Shown here: positions 33,273 through 42,702 of the stretch, piece by piece
Layout of the letters: each line of letters begins with the position of its first letter
Numbering within the stretch: position 1 is the stretch's first letter
Assembly (NCBI GenBank): GCA_002347405.1
Contig: DDXB01000041.1
Coordinates: forward strand, 1 to 64,000
Reading direction: 5' to 3'
Source: Rhodocyclaceae bacterium UBA2271
Lineage (GTDB): Bacteria > Pseudomonadota > Gammaproteobacteria > Burkholderiales > Rhodocyclaceae
Length of the DNA stretch: 64,000 bases
Program-made: the position numbers and the translations under genes
Notes under the pieces: model-generated
Database searches by the model: none
Seen by the model: only the letters and a program-made list of their open reading frames with translations
What the model was told of the DNA's origin: nothing

Positions 33273-34094
33273 TTACAGCCTGCGATGCCTGAGTGCCGGC
33301 AGGCTTTCCCTTGTTTCGGCAATCCTGACGGGATCAAGTTCCGCGACAATGACACCCTCGCCCTTGTCGATACGGGCCAGCACTTCGCCCCAGGGATCGA
33401 TGATCATGCTGTTGCCATGCGTGAGGCGGCCGCCGGGGTGCCGTCCGCCTTGTGCCACGGCCAGCATGTAGCACTGGTTCTCGATGGCGCGGGCGCGCAA
33501 CAGCACTTCCCAGTGGGCGCGACCGGTGGTGTCGGTAAAGGCAGCCGGCAGCACGATCAAGTCCACTGCGCCCATCTGGCGAAACAGTTCGGGGAAGCGC
33601 AGGTCATAGCAGATGCTCAAGCCGACGTGCAGCTGTCCGGTGCTGTGAGGTACATCGAAGGCCACCGGCGTCGGCGCGCCGGCCTCGATGGTTGCCGCTT
33701 CGTCGTAGGATTCCTCGCCTTTACGAAAGCCGAACAGGTGAATCTTGTCGTAGCGCGCCACCTGGCGGCCGGCCGGATCGAACACGAGACTGCTGTTCCT
33801 GAATTTCAGCGGGTCGTCTGCCAGCAGGGGAATGGAACCGCCGACGATCCAGATGCCGTGCCGTTGCGCCAGTTCGGCCAGAAAGTCCTGGATCGGGCCG
33901 CCGCCCGCGGCTTCGCGCACCGCCAGCCGCGTCTCCCGGCTGGCTTCGATGATGGGGAAATATTCGGGCAGTGCCACCAACTGCGCCCCCTGCCCTGCCG
34001 CTTCGGCAATCAGGCGCGCGGCAGTGGCGAGATTGGGCGCCAGCTCGGGGCCGGAGATCATCTGGAGCGCGGCAAGACGAAAATTATCCATCAT
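33273..34094 (-). CDS. Carbon-nitrogen hydrolase (NIT1-type amidase)
   Basis: 273 residues of the nitrilase superfamily with the catalytic triad in place: Glu in LPEYFPI, Lys in RYDKIHLFGF and Cys in SICYDLRFPE. It resembles the NIT1/NitA branch, whose members act as deaminated-glutathione amidases. The first ATG at 34094 overlaps the stop of yhdP (ATGA arrangement), so translation is coupled; a longer frame into yhdP was not used. It sits between yhdP and tldD. Confidence 0.9.
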   Translation of the reverse strand: MMDNFRLAALQMISGPELAPNLATAARLIAEAAGQGAQLVALPEYFPIIEASRETRLAVREAAGGGPIQDFLAELAQRHGIWIVGGSIPLLADDPLKFRNSSLVFDPAGRQVARYDKIHLFGFRKGEESYDEAATIEAGAPTPVAFDVPHSTGQLHVGLSICYDLRFPELFRQMGAVDLIVLPAAFTDTTGRAHWEVLLRARAIENQCYMLAVAQGGRHPGGRLTHGNSMIIDPWGEVLARIDKGEGVIVAELDPVRIAETRESLPALRHRRL

Positions 34095-37000
34095 GGCTGG
34101 CGGTTCTCTATAGGCAGGTTGCGATTGAGTTTTTCCACTTTCGGATCGCTCCATGGACCGGTGACGGTGTATTCAAATGCGAAAACCTGATCAAGCGGAT
34201 CGCTCAGTGCTTTCTGCGCCAGCCAGGCCACCGCGCCCGCCACCGGGTTCAACATCATCGCGCCGACAGCGAGACTTTCACCGACAGCCGGTTGCACGCG
34301 CACCTTGAGGTTCTGCGTTTCGTCGAGCAGATCGACCTGCCCCGACAGCAGCACCCGCGCCGACGGGCCGCGAATGTTGAGCTCGTCGGTTTTCATCTGG
34401 CCGCGGCCGATGGTCGCTGCGCCGGTGATGCTGTCGAAGGCAAAGCCTTCGCTGAATACATCGCGGAAGTCGAGCGTGATGCGCCGCGGCAACGATTGCA
34501 GGGACAGCACGCCCAACAGCCTTCCCACGCCGGGTTCGAGTTTCTTGAACTGCCCTTTTTCGGCATCCAGCTTGATATTCCCCGCCAGACTCGGCAGGTC
34601 GAAGGCAAAGGGCGCGCCGCGCCAGGTCACATCGCCCTCGATGATTGCTGCGCCCCGCCGCATGGTGTCGGGCTGACCCAGACGCACCAGCAGTTTCTCG
34701 GCATTGTTGGCGTCGAGCTTGAACTTCAGCGCGGTTTCCGGCGCCGTGATACTCGGCCGCCAACGTCCCTCGCCGGTGAGCTGGGCAGCATCATTTCTGA
34801 CCTCGAACTTGGCCCGCCAGGCACCCTCACGGTTTTCGGCGGCCACTTTCACCTCGCCGAGGTTCATGTCACGCAACTTGAAATTGTCGATCAGCAGATC
34901 GATCGCTGGCAGCTCCTGCTTGCCGTCATCGGCCGTGACCGGCTGCGCCTGCTCGACCGCCGGCAGCGTCAGATGGGCGAGGCGCCCGGCAAGGCGCCCG
35001 GCGCCAGCCTCATCCCACTGCAACTGCCCTTTCGCCTCCCGGCCTTCGATGTTGAAGCGCCAGCGCTGGTCGGTACGCGTGCCGGTTAACTGAACCTCAT
35101 TGAATTTGCGACCGGACACCCGCAATTCGGCACTTTTCAGTTCCAGTGCGGAAAGCACCAGGCCCGGCGCGGTTGTCTTGCGGTTGCCGGTGACGGGACT
35201 GTCCTGCAGACGGCGCCAGGCATCGAGATCCAGGCGCGGTTGAGCAATGGCGAGGCTGATACCGCGCTCGGGCAGGGCCTGTACCGCTGGCAAGGCCCGC
35301 AACTGCTGCACCGCCGGTTCGCCGAGCGCGATCCGGCCGCGCCAGGCTTCCTTGCCTCCCACCCTGTGCAGGCGCACGGATGCATTCTGCCCCAGGCTGG
35401 CCGTCCAGTCGTCGCGACCAGATTCGATGCTCCCCTCGACGCGCAGATTCGCGGCATCGCGGGCGGATTTGTTGAAGGGTTCCGGCAGGCTCGATGCCAG
35501 TCCGACAAGCGTTGATTCAATGCGGATGTCGGCGCCCGGCTTCTTCACCGTCACGTTGGCGCGCCAGGATGTCTCACCGGCAAGATGGTCCAGCGCCCGC
35601 GAAGCATATTCCTGTCCGTATTCCCTCCTGAGTGCCTGCGCCGACAAGGTGCCGGCAGCGTTGACCCGGACAATGCCCCCGGGCGCTGAAGTCAGGTCCA
35701 CGGTCAGCGGCGATCCCAACAGGCGCGCGCGCAGATTCCTGGCCTGCAGGCGATCACCGGTGAAGGAAAGTTCTCCCTGTGCCGCGGTAAACAGTGGCAG
35801 TTCAGGCAATACACGCAACTGATTGTCGGCGAAGCGGTAACGCCCTTGCACCTGGCTGTCGGTCATATGCCGCAGGGGAAACACCAGCTTGAGATCGAGA
35901 TCGCCCATGCCGGTCGCGGTCATCGCTTGCGTGAAGTGGTCGATGCGCTCGCCTACCGGGCTGGCCTCGATGAAATCGAGGAACTGCTGGGTCGCCCCGC
36001 TGGCCCGGCCGGCGACGGTAAGGATTTCCTCGTGCATTTCAAGATCGGGGATTTCGGCTGTGACATTCGACAGCCTGACGCCGGACAAGCTCGCCCGCTG
36101 GCCACTGATCAGCATGCGTACCCCTTCGAACAACAGTTCGCCGTCGATGCCGGTGATCCTCGGCCAGCCATTGGCGTAATCCAGTGTTGCTCCCTGAAAA
36201 CTGCCCTTGACCTGAAAGATCCCATGCTTGTTGTCGCGGAAGGGAAAATGCTCCAATGGCCCCTTGAGCCGCAGCGTGGCGCCAGTGGCCTGGCCGCCGA
36301 TGATAGCGGTACGCAACCATTCGCGGGTTCCCTTGCCCACCACCAGTGGCATGTACCGCCAGACGGCATTGCCGACCCCGCGCGTCAATTTGGCCGAAAG
36401 ATCGATTTCCCCCGGCCCCTTGCCCGTATAACGATAACGCCCGCTCACTTCACCGCTGGCATCCGGATTGGCAAACACCAGGCGCGCAATCGACAGATCG
36501 ACTTGGCCAGTGCGCGCCACCGGCATTTGCCAGCCGACGTCCGCAGTAAGGTTCGCCAATGTCAGCATCGGTTCTGCAAACACCGCGGGGAGCTCGATCC
36601 GCGCATCCTCGCTCTCGATATGTATCTGGCCGGCGCGCTCGTCGCCTTCCAGGCGTCCCGAGACGCCGGAGAAACCAGGCAGCTCCTTATGCGCCGCAAG
36701 TCCCAGGCCGGCGAAGCGCCCCTTCACCTGCCAGCGCAACGGCAACTCCAGCGGACCGCGCCAAGCCAACTCCAGCCCGGACACCCGGCCGCGTGGGGCA
36801 AAGGTTTGCAAGCGCTCACGCACTTCATCGGGCATTGGCAGGTGGCGTGCCAACGCCGCCAGCGCGGCAAGGTCAAGACCATTGGCGCGGAATTCGCCGC
36901 CGGTTTCGCCGCCCCGGTGCCGAACCACATTATTGACTCGCAGGCTGGCATCGGTGGACGATATGTCAATGCCATCCGCCGTGGACAGCGACAGCTGCTT

Positions 37001-38032
37001 GACCTCCCCGGCGAACCCCTCGGTGGTACGCCGGCCGGACAGTCGGCCTTCAAGGTGTTTCAGGTTCAGCACGGCCAGATCCGGCTGCAAACGCACGTCA
37101 ACCTCGGCAAGACGCACATCGGCGGTAAATCCCGTCGGTCGCAGCTTGTCGAAGCTTAACCAGAGGCGCAGTCCGCCGTGACCACGGGTCAATTCCAGAG
37201 GCGCATCGAGCCAGGGCGCCCACGCCGCCAGATCGGTACGGCCGACATCGGCAAAAAGTTCCCCGCGCCAGGCGGATGGATCATCCGGATCGCGGCCGAT
37301 CAGATTGCCGCGCAAATCAAACCACGAAGCCAGCTGGGCAGGGAGTTCGGCACTCAGTCCAAAGCTGTGTCGACTGCCGGCATTCTTCAGTTCGAAATGC
37401 AGGTGCTGCAACTCCAGCGGCGGGGCGCCACGGAGTTCGTCATGCCAGACGACGCGGGCATCCCGGACGACGACGCTGGCCTGCTCGAGCAGCCACTCGG
37501 CGAAATCGCCCTCGCCATCATTCTTGACGGGCAGGCCAGCAACATAGATCTCGCCATTGGCGGAGCGGCGCACCTCGAGAGTCGGGGCAACAATTTCGAG
37601 CCGGTGCAGGCGCGGTTGGAGGCGCCACAGCGAAGCCCAGCCGATTTCGGCATCGACCAGGTCGAAAGCCAGTAGCGGCTGGCCTCCGGGGTCGCGTGGA
37701 TCATGCACCTGGAACTTGCTGATGTGCAAGCGCGGACGCAATCCAGGCCACTCTGCCGACAATGCGCCAATCTTGACAGGCAGGCCAATGGCGTGCGAAA
37801 GCTGCTGCTCGATCTCGCCGCGATAGGCGGCAATCTCGGGCATGATGAGATACCGCCCGCTGAGAATCAGCAGGGCTGCTGCAAAGTACAGCACCAGCAG
37901 CACGCGCCCTCCCCAAACCACCAGCAAACGCAGAGCCGGATGGAAGCTGGCAAGCCCGGTCGAAGGGCGAAGAAGCGGTTCGGGCAAGGGGCGAGGGGAG
38001 GCTAGAATGTAAGAGTCTAACTGCGGGTCCAT
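34091..38032 (-). CDS. yhdP: YhdP family envelope protein (AsmA-like, TIGR02099-type)
   Basis: 1313 residues with one N-terminal membrane helix (about 33-58) and a very long periplasmic region of repeated beta strands with AsmA/DUF3971 character, ending in the conserved segment VGESLAVGAMMLNPVAGAV and LAQKALSDPLDQ. YhdP-type proteins span the periplasm and help move phospholipid to the outer membrane. Length is typical. It is divergent from glnE (56-bp gap) and overlaps the nitrilase start. No obvious Shine-Dalgarno is seen before 38032. Confidence 0.92.
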   Translation of the reverse strand: MDPQLDSYILASPRPLPEPLLRPSTGLASFHPALRLLVVWGGRVLLVLYFAAALLILSGRYLIMPEIAAYRGEIEQQLSHAIGLPVKIGALSAEWPGLRPRLHISKFQVHDPRDPGGQPLLAFDLVDAEIGWASLWRLQPRLHRLEIVAPTLEVRRSANGEIYVAGLPVKNDGEGDFAEWLLEQASVVVRDARVVWHDELRGAPPLELQHLHFELKNAGSRHSFGLSAELPAQLASWFDLRGNLIGRDPDDPSAWRGELFADVGRTDLAAWAPWLDAPLELTRGHGGLRLWLSFDKLRPTGFTADVRLAEVDVRLQPDLAVLNLKHLEGRLSGRRTTEGFAGEVKQLSLSTADGIDISSTDASLRVNNVVRHRGGETGGEFRANGLDLAALAALARHLPMPDEVRERLQTFAPRGRVSGLELAWRGPLELPLRWQVKGRFAGLGLAAHKELPGFSGVSGRLEGDERAGQIHIESEDARIELPAVFAEPMLTLANLTADVGWQMPVARTGQVDLSIARLVFANPDASGEVSGRYRYTGKGPGEIDLSAKLTRGVGNAVWRYMPLVVGKGTREWLRTAIIGGQATGATLRLKGPLEHFPFRDNKHGIFQVKGSFQGATLDYANGWPRITGIDGELLFEGVRMLISGQRASLSGVRLSNVTAEIPDLEMHEEILTVAGRASGATQQFLDFIEASPVGERIDHFTQAMTATGMGDLDLKLVFPLRHMTDSQVQGRYRFADNQLRVLPELPLFTAAQGELSFTGDRLQARNLRARLLGSPLTVDLTSAPGGIVRVNAAGTLSAQALRREYGQEYASRALDHLAGETSWRANVTVKKPGADIRIESTLVGLASSLPEPFNKSARDAANLRVEGSIESGRDDWTASLGQNASVRLHRVGGKEAWRGRIALGEPAVQQLRALPAVQALPERGISLAIAQPRLDLDAWRRLQDSPVTGNRKTTAPGLVLSALELKSAELRVSGRKFNEVQLTGTRTDQRWRFNIEGREAKGQLQWDEAGAGRLAGRLAHLTLPAVEQAQPVTADDGKQELPAIDLLIDNFKLRDMNLGEVKVAAENREGAWRAKFEVRNDAAQLTGEGRWRPSITAPETALKFKLDANNAEKLLVRLGQPDTMRRGAAIIEGDVTWRGAPFAFDLPSLAGNIKLDAEKGQFKKLEPGVGRLLGVLSLQSLPRRITLDFRDVFSEGFAFDSITGAATIGRGQMKTDELNIRGPSARVLLSGQVDLLDETQNLKVRVQPAVGESLAVGAMMLNPVAGAVAWLAQKALSDPLDQVFAFEYTVTGPWSDPKVEKLNRNLPIENRQP

Positions 38033-38088
38033 CTGCGGATTTCACGGCGGCGGCCTGAACTGCAGCCCCAACTGATGAATTTTAATCC

Positions 38089-40800
38089 ATGACAGACCCA
38101 ACCTCCCTCCAAACCATCCCGATCGATTACTCCCGCTATCTGGCCCGGCTGGTCCAGGCCAGACCTGAAATGGCCGCAGCAATCGACGCCGCGACAAGCG
38201 ACAATGCCCGTGCCCTCGATGCTGCGGGCCTCAAACACTGGCTGGATGAAACACCCCTCAACGAAGACACCCTGAAACCGGCATTGCGCCGCCTCAGGCA
38301 ACAGGCCATGGCCCATATCGCCAGCCGCGATCTGGCGGGCCTGGCCGACCTGGGCGAAGTGGTCGAAAGCATGACGCTGCTCGCCGAAATGGCCGTCAAC
38401 GCCGCGCTGACCGTAATCGAAACCAGCCTGGTGGCGCGTTATGGCACACCGCAGAGCGCCGCGGGTGAACGCCAGCAGCTTTTCGTCATCGGCATGGGCA
38501 AGCTGGGCGGTCGCGAACTGAATGTTTCCTCCGACATCGACCTGATTTTTGCCTACCCCGAAGACGGCGACACCACGGGCTTGGCCGATGGCAGTCGTTC
38601 GATTTCAAATTTTGAATTTTTCTCCCGCGTCGGCAAGGGCCTGATCAACGCGCTCGCCGACATCACTGGCGATGGCCAGGTTTTCCGTGTCGACATGCGG
38701 CTCCGCCCCAACGGCGATTCCGGGCCACTGGTGTGCTCCTTCGACATGCTGGAGAACTACTTCATCACCCAGGGCCGGGAATGGGAGCGCTATGCCTGGA
38801 TCAAGGCACGCGCCATTGCCGGCAGTGGCGCAGACAAGCACCAGAAAGAACTGGAATCCATTCGCCAGCACTTTGTCTTCCGCAAATATCTCGACTTCGG
38901 CACCATCAACGCCATGCGCGACCTTCACGCGCAGATCCGCCGCGAAGTGGCTCGCAAGGACATGGCCAACAACGTCAAGCTTGGCCCGGGCGGCATCCGC
39001 GAAATCGAGTTCATCGCCCAGGTCTTCCAGTTGATCCGTGGCGGCCGCGACCGAACCTTGCAGATCAAACCAACGCTTGAAGTGTTGAAACAATTGGTAG
39101 ACCGCGATCAACTGGACCTCGACGCTGTCGTTGAATTGTCATCGGCCTACCGCTTTCTGCGTCGTCTCGAACATCGACTGCAATATCTCGATGATGCCCA
39201 GACTCACGCCCTGCCCGAAATCCCCGACGATCAGGCACGCGTGGCGCAGGCGATGGGTTTCGGCAATTACGAAGCTTTGCTGAACGAACTCGACGACCAT
39301 CGCCAGTCCGTGGCGCGTCATTTCGAGGCCATCTTTGCCGATCCCAACGAAGCCGACCATGCGCTCGACCCGGTCTGGTCGGATGCCGATGGCCATGGCG
39401 CCGAACTGGCCGAGTTGGGTTTTCAAGATACTGCCGCGCTGTGCGCACGACTTGCGGCGCTGAAGACCGGCAGCCGCTACCGCCTGATGAGCGAAAAGAC
39501 GCGCATCCTTTTTGATACGTTGGTACCGCGCGCAATCCAGGCGGCCACTGCCGCAGCCAACCCCGCTGTCAATCCGGACGACACACTGTTGCGCATGCTC
39601 GACCTGCTTGAGGCCATCAGCCGGCGGGCCGCCTACCTGGCCCTCCTGCTGCAGTACCCGCAGGCGCTGGAGCAGGTCGCGCGCATTGCCAGTGCTTCGT
39701 CATGGGCGGCGAACTACCTGCTGCATCATCCAGTGCTGCTCGACGAACTGCTCGACCCGCGGCTCCTGCAAATGCCGCCCGACTGGCCGGCGTTTCGCCA
39801 GCAATTGGCGGAACAAACCGATGCCCTGGAACCCGACACCGAGCAACAGATGGATGCCCTGCGCGAAACGCATCACGCCCAGGTATTCCGCCTCGTCAGC
39901 CAGGATGTCGAAGGACTCCTCCAGCTTGAAAGACTCTCGGATCATCTTTCCGAACTCGCCGACATCATGGTCGGCCGCACCATCGACCTGGCCTGGCGCA
40001 AGCTGCTCAAGCGCCATCGCGACACCCCGGCCTTTGCCGTCATCAGCTATGGCAAGCTCGGCGGCAAGGAACTCGGCTACGCCTCCGACCTCGACCTGGT
40101 CTACCTGTTCGACGACCCCGCTCCGGAAGCTGCCGAAATCTATTCCAAGTTGAGCACGCGCCTCAACACCTGGCTGTCGTCGCGCACCGCCTCAGGCATC
40201 CTGTTCGAGACCGACTTGCGCCTGCGACCAAACGGCGACGCCGGCCTGGTGGTCAGTTCACTGACGGCCTTTCGCAAGTATCAGCTCGAATCCGCCTGGA
40301 TGTGGGAGCATCAGGCGCTCACTCGGGCGCGCTTCACCGCCGGCGACCCGGCGATCGGTGCCGCCTTTGAAAAGATTCGCTGCGAAGTGCTCCAGCAACG
40401 GCGCGACCGGGCCAAGCTGCGCGATGAAGTGCTGGCGATGCGCCGGAAAATGAGCGACAACCTCGCCAGCCGGGGCGATGCCGAAGTTTTTGACCTGAAA
40501 CACGATCCCGGCGGGCTGGTCGATGTCGAATTCATCGTGCAGTACCTGATCCTCGCCCACGCCTGCGACCACCCGCAACTCACCGGCAACCTCGGCAACA
40601 TCGCGTTGTTGAAGATCGCCGCCTCATGCGGACTGATTCCCGCCGAACTGGCCGATGAAGTGCGCGATGCCTACCGTGAATGTCGGCGCCTGCAACACCA
40701 GCGGCGACTGAACGATCTGGATGGCCGCATCGAGGCAAGTCTGGTTGCGCCCTACGCCACGGCGGTGCGCGCACTCTGGCAGCACGTCTTTGGCGAATAA
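38089..40800 (+). CDS. glnE: Bifunctional glutamine synthetase adenylyltransferase/deadenylase
   Basis: 903 residues with two nucleotidyltransferase domains: N-terminal GMGKLGGRELNVSSDIDLIF (deadenylylating half) and C-terminal YGKLGGKELGYASDLDLVY (adenylylating half), each with the DxD metal motif, plus the expected helical linker and C-terminal domains. It adjusts glutamine synthetase activity in response to PII, in the cytoplasm. Length is normal. Starts 56 bp from the divergent yhdP; no strong ribosome binding site is visible. Confidence 0.96.
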   Translation: MTDPTSLQTIPIDYSRYLARLVQARPEMAAAIDAATSDNARALDAAGLKHWLDETPLNEDTLKPALRRLRQQAMAHIASRDLAGLADLGEVVESMTLLAEMAVNAALTVIETSLVARYGTPQSAAGERQQLFVIGMGKLGGRELNVSSDIDLIFAYPEDGDTTGLADGSRSISNFEFFSRVGKGLINALADITGDGQVFRVDMRLRPNGDSGPLVCSFDMLENYFITQGREWERYAWIKARAIAGSGADKHQKELESIRQHFVFRKYLDFGTINAMRDLHAQIRREVARKDMANNVKLGPGGIREIEFIAQVFQLIRGGRDRTLQIKPTLEVLKQLVDRDQLDLDAVVELSSAYRFLRRLEHRLQYLDDAQTHALPEIPDDQARVAQAMGFGNYEALLNELDDHRQSVARHFEAIFADPNEADHALDPVWSDADGHGAELAELGFQDTAALCARLAALKTGSRYRLMSEKTRILFDTLVPRAIQAATAAANPAVNPDDTLLRMLDLLEAISRRAAYLALLLQYPQALEQVARIASASSWAANYLLHHPVLLDELLDPRLLQMPPDWPAFRQQLAEQTDALEPDTEQQMDALRETHHAQVFRLVSQDVEGLLQLERLSDHLSELADIMVGRTIDLAWRKLLKRHRDTPAFAVISYGKLGGKELGYASDLDLVYLFDDPAPEAAEIYSKLSTRLNTWLSSRTASGILFETDLRLRPNGDAGLVVSSLTAFRKYQLESAWMWEHQALTRARFTAGDPAIGAAFEKIRCEVLQQRRDRAKLRDEVLAMRRKMSDNLASRGDAEVFDLKHDPGGLVDVEFIVQYLILAHACDHPQLTGNLGNIALLKIAASCGLIPAELADEVRDAYRECRRLQHQRRLNDLDGRIEASLVAPYATAVRALWQHVFGE

Positions 40801-40847
40801 GGCCCGCCCCTCCCGGCCCGGCCCTCCCGGCCTCCCCTCGCGGGGAG

Positions 40848-40958
40848 GAGACTGTTGTTTTTTGCCTCCGGCCGCCGCTACGCTCGTCTGTTACGGGGTG
40901 CTCCCGTTCAAGCCGGTGAGCAGGTTGCGGCTGGCGCCGCGTGTCGCCTTGCCTCATT
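40848..40958 (-). repeat. Dispersed repeat family 2 copy C
   Basis: Read on the minus strand it contains ACGCGGCGCCAGCCGCAACC, CACCCCGTAACAGACGAGCG and AGGCAAAAAACAACAGTCTC, matching copies A and B. The adjoining 40963-40994 carries GCCGCCGGGCCGCCC-type repeat sequence. No gene is seen in 40801-41133. Confidence 0.8.
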
Positions 40959-41035
40959 TGGCCAATGAGGGCGGCCCGGCGGCAAGGCTGCTGAGGTGCT
41001 TATCTCCCCTTTCCCCTGGCGGAAGACTTCATCTC

Positions 41036-41081
41036 GCCGTACCTGCTGCGGGGCACTTCGTCCCGCCAGCGCCGACTTCTG
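41036..41081 (+). repeat. Dispersed repeat family 1, long form
   Basis: GCCGTACCTGCTGCGGGGC, then ACTTCGTCCCGCCAGC and GCCGACTTCTGG, about 50 bp upstream of the OB-fold gene start. Confidence 0.85.
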
Positions 41082-41133
41082 GCAAGCCCACTATAATCGG
41101 GCACCGACCCTCAAATATTTGCAGGAGCTTTTC

Positions 41134-41517
41134 ATGAAAATCACATCCATCGTTTTCGCCGGGCTGATTGCCACCCTGGGGCTGGCTTCCTTCACTGCCT
41201 TCGCCGCCGAGCCCAAAATGCAAACCGTCGCCGCACTGAACCAAAACAAGGCAAGCCTCGCCGGCCAGACGGTCAAGGCCCAGGGCAACGTGGTGAAAGT
41301 CAATAACAACATCATGGGACGCAACTTTGTCCATGTGCAGGACGGCACCGGCAAGGCCGACGCCGGCACCAACAATCTGGTCATCACCAGCAAGCAGACC
41401 GCCAATGTCGGTGACAAGGTCAGCATTTCCGGCGTAGTGGCGGTCAATCGTGATTTCGGCAGCGGCTATTCCTACCCGTTGCTGATCGAGGAAGCCAGCA
41501 TTACCCCGAAAAAGTAG
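41134..41517 (+). CDS. Exported OB-fold-like protein
   Basis: 127 residues: signal peptide (MKITSIVFAGLIATLGLASF then TAFAAEP), followed by a small beta-barrel-like domain (LAGQTVKAQGNVVKVNNNIM, NFVHVQDGTG, KVSISGVVAVNRDFG) of the OB-fold type seen in periplasmic proteins of unknown function. AGGAG lies six bases before the ATG at 41134. Located between glnE and a STAS gene with no evident link. Function not known. Confidence 0.8.
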   Translation: MKITSIVFAGLIATLGLASFTAFAAEPKMQTVAALNQNKASLAGQTVKAQGNVVKVNNNIMGRNFVHVQDGTGKADAGTNNLVITSKQTANVGDKVSISGVVAVNRDFGSGYSYPLLIEEASITPKK

Positions 41518-41583
41518 CAAGGTGCCCATGTTAGAAACACCCCCCTTTCCCCGCGGCGCCCGGCGCCATGCAAATATCAGGCA

Positions 41584-42663
41584 ATGGCAGACCCGAACGA
41601 CGACTTGATGGATCTGGACTTCACCCTGCCAGGGGCCATCCCGGTCGCGGTGAAAGCCAAGCCGTCCCGGAGCACGGTGCCGCCGCGGATCGAGGAGGTG
41701 GCGCGGCTGTTTGCCGAGGGCGATGCGGCACGGGCCTGCACCGTACTCGAAAGCAATTTGCATCAGGAAGAATTCGGTGCTGCCATCGAACTGGCCTGGG
41801 GCATGCTGTTCGAGCTTTACGCAATTCTGGGCAAGCGACAGGCCTTTGAATCGCTGGCCATCGGCTTTGCCAACAAGTTCGAGAAATCGCCACCCACCTG
41901 GGCGCCGACTGAAGCCGATGTCTCGTCAATTGGCAAGGACGGACTTGCTACGGTGACCCTGTCAGGTGAACTGGGTGCCAATGCGGTACAACCACTGCGT
42001 AAGCTGCATGGCATGGCCGGCAAGGTGCCGGGAGTCCGCCTCGATCTGGCCAAAGTCGCCGATGTCGATGATATCGGGTGTGGCGCGCTGCTGGAAACCC
42101 TGCGCGTCTTCAAGCGACTGAAGAAATCCTGCGTTCTGGTCGGGGGCGAGCAGATCGCGGCCATGCTTTCGCCAAAGACCGTGATGGGCGAGCGCAGGGA
42201 CGAAGCGACCTGGCTGCTGCTGCTCGAGCTCTACCAGAACCTCAACCAACAAGAGGCATTCGAAGATGCTGCTGTCGGATATGCCGTAACCTTCGAGGTT
42301 TCACCACCGTCATGGGAAGCGCCCAAGGCAACCCCACCCACCACGCCGGTCGCCGCGCCAGCGCCAAAATCAAAGGCCGCAGTTGCAGATTGTTGCGGCC
42401 TTTCCGGCGAACTGAGCGGTGACAATCGCGAATCCTTTGCGGCTCTGCTGTCCTACGCGGACAACAACAAGCAGGTGACCGTCAATGCCGGCGGCCTGGA
42501 GCGCATGGATATCGATTGCGCCGAAACCTTCAGCCTGCTGCTGGATGAACTCAAGGCGGCCAACAAGGCTGTTCGCATTCACAACGCCAATTACCTGCTG
42601 GTCGGCTTGTGGCGTTCCTTGGGCATCGACAAAATCGCGAAGATCGAGCCGCGCAAGCTCTGA
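41584..42663 (+). CDS. Duplicated helical/STAS-domain protein
   Basis: 359 residues built of two similar modules. Each has a helical piece ending in a shared motif (ELYAILGKRQAFESLAIGF...SPPTW near 80-107; ELYQNLNQQEAFEDAAVGY...SPPSW near 213-243) and then a STAS-like domain (about 118-200 and 268-355; for example RLDLAKVADVDDIGCGALLE and NAGGLERMDIDCAETF). STAS domains in anti-sigma-antagonist networks bind partner proteins; neither copy has an unmistakable phospho-Ser site (Cys or Ala at that position). A Pro/Ala/Thr-rich linker separates the modules. Role unknown. Confidence 0.75.
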   Translation: MADPNDDLMDLDFTLPGAIPVAVKAKPSRSTVPPRIEEVARLFAEGDAARACTVLESNLHQEEFGAAIELAWGMLFELYAILGKRQAFESLAIGFANKFEKSPPTWAPTEADVSSIGKDGLATVTLSGELGANAVQPLRKLHGMAGKVPGVRLDLAKVADVDDIGCGALLETLRVFKRLKKSCVLVGGEQIAAMLSPKTVMGERRDEATWLLLLELYQNLNQQEAFEDAAVGYAVTFEVSPPSWEAPKATPPTTPVAAPAPKSKAAVADCCGLSGELSGDNRESFAALLSYADNNKQVTVNAGGLERMDIDCAETFSLLLDELKAANKAVRIHNANYLLVGLWRSLGIDKIAKIEPRKL

Positions 42664-42702
42664 CACGCCGTCTACCCTGTTTTTTGCTGGAGAAGAAAAG
42701 TC

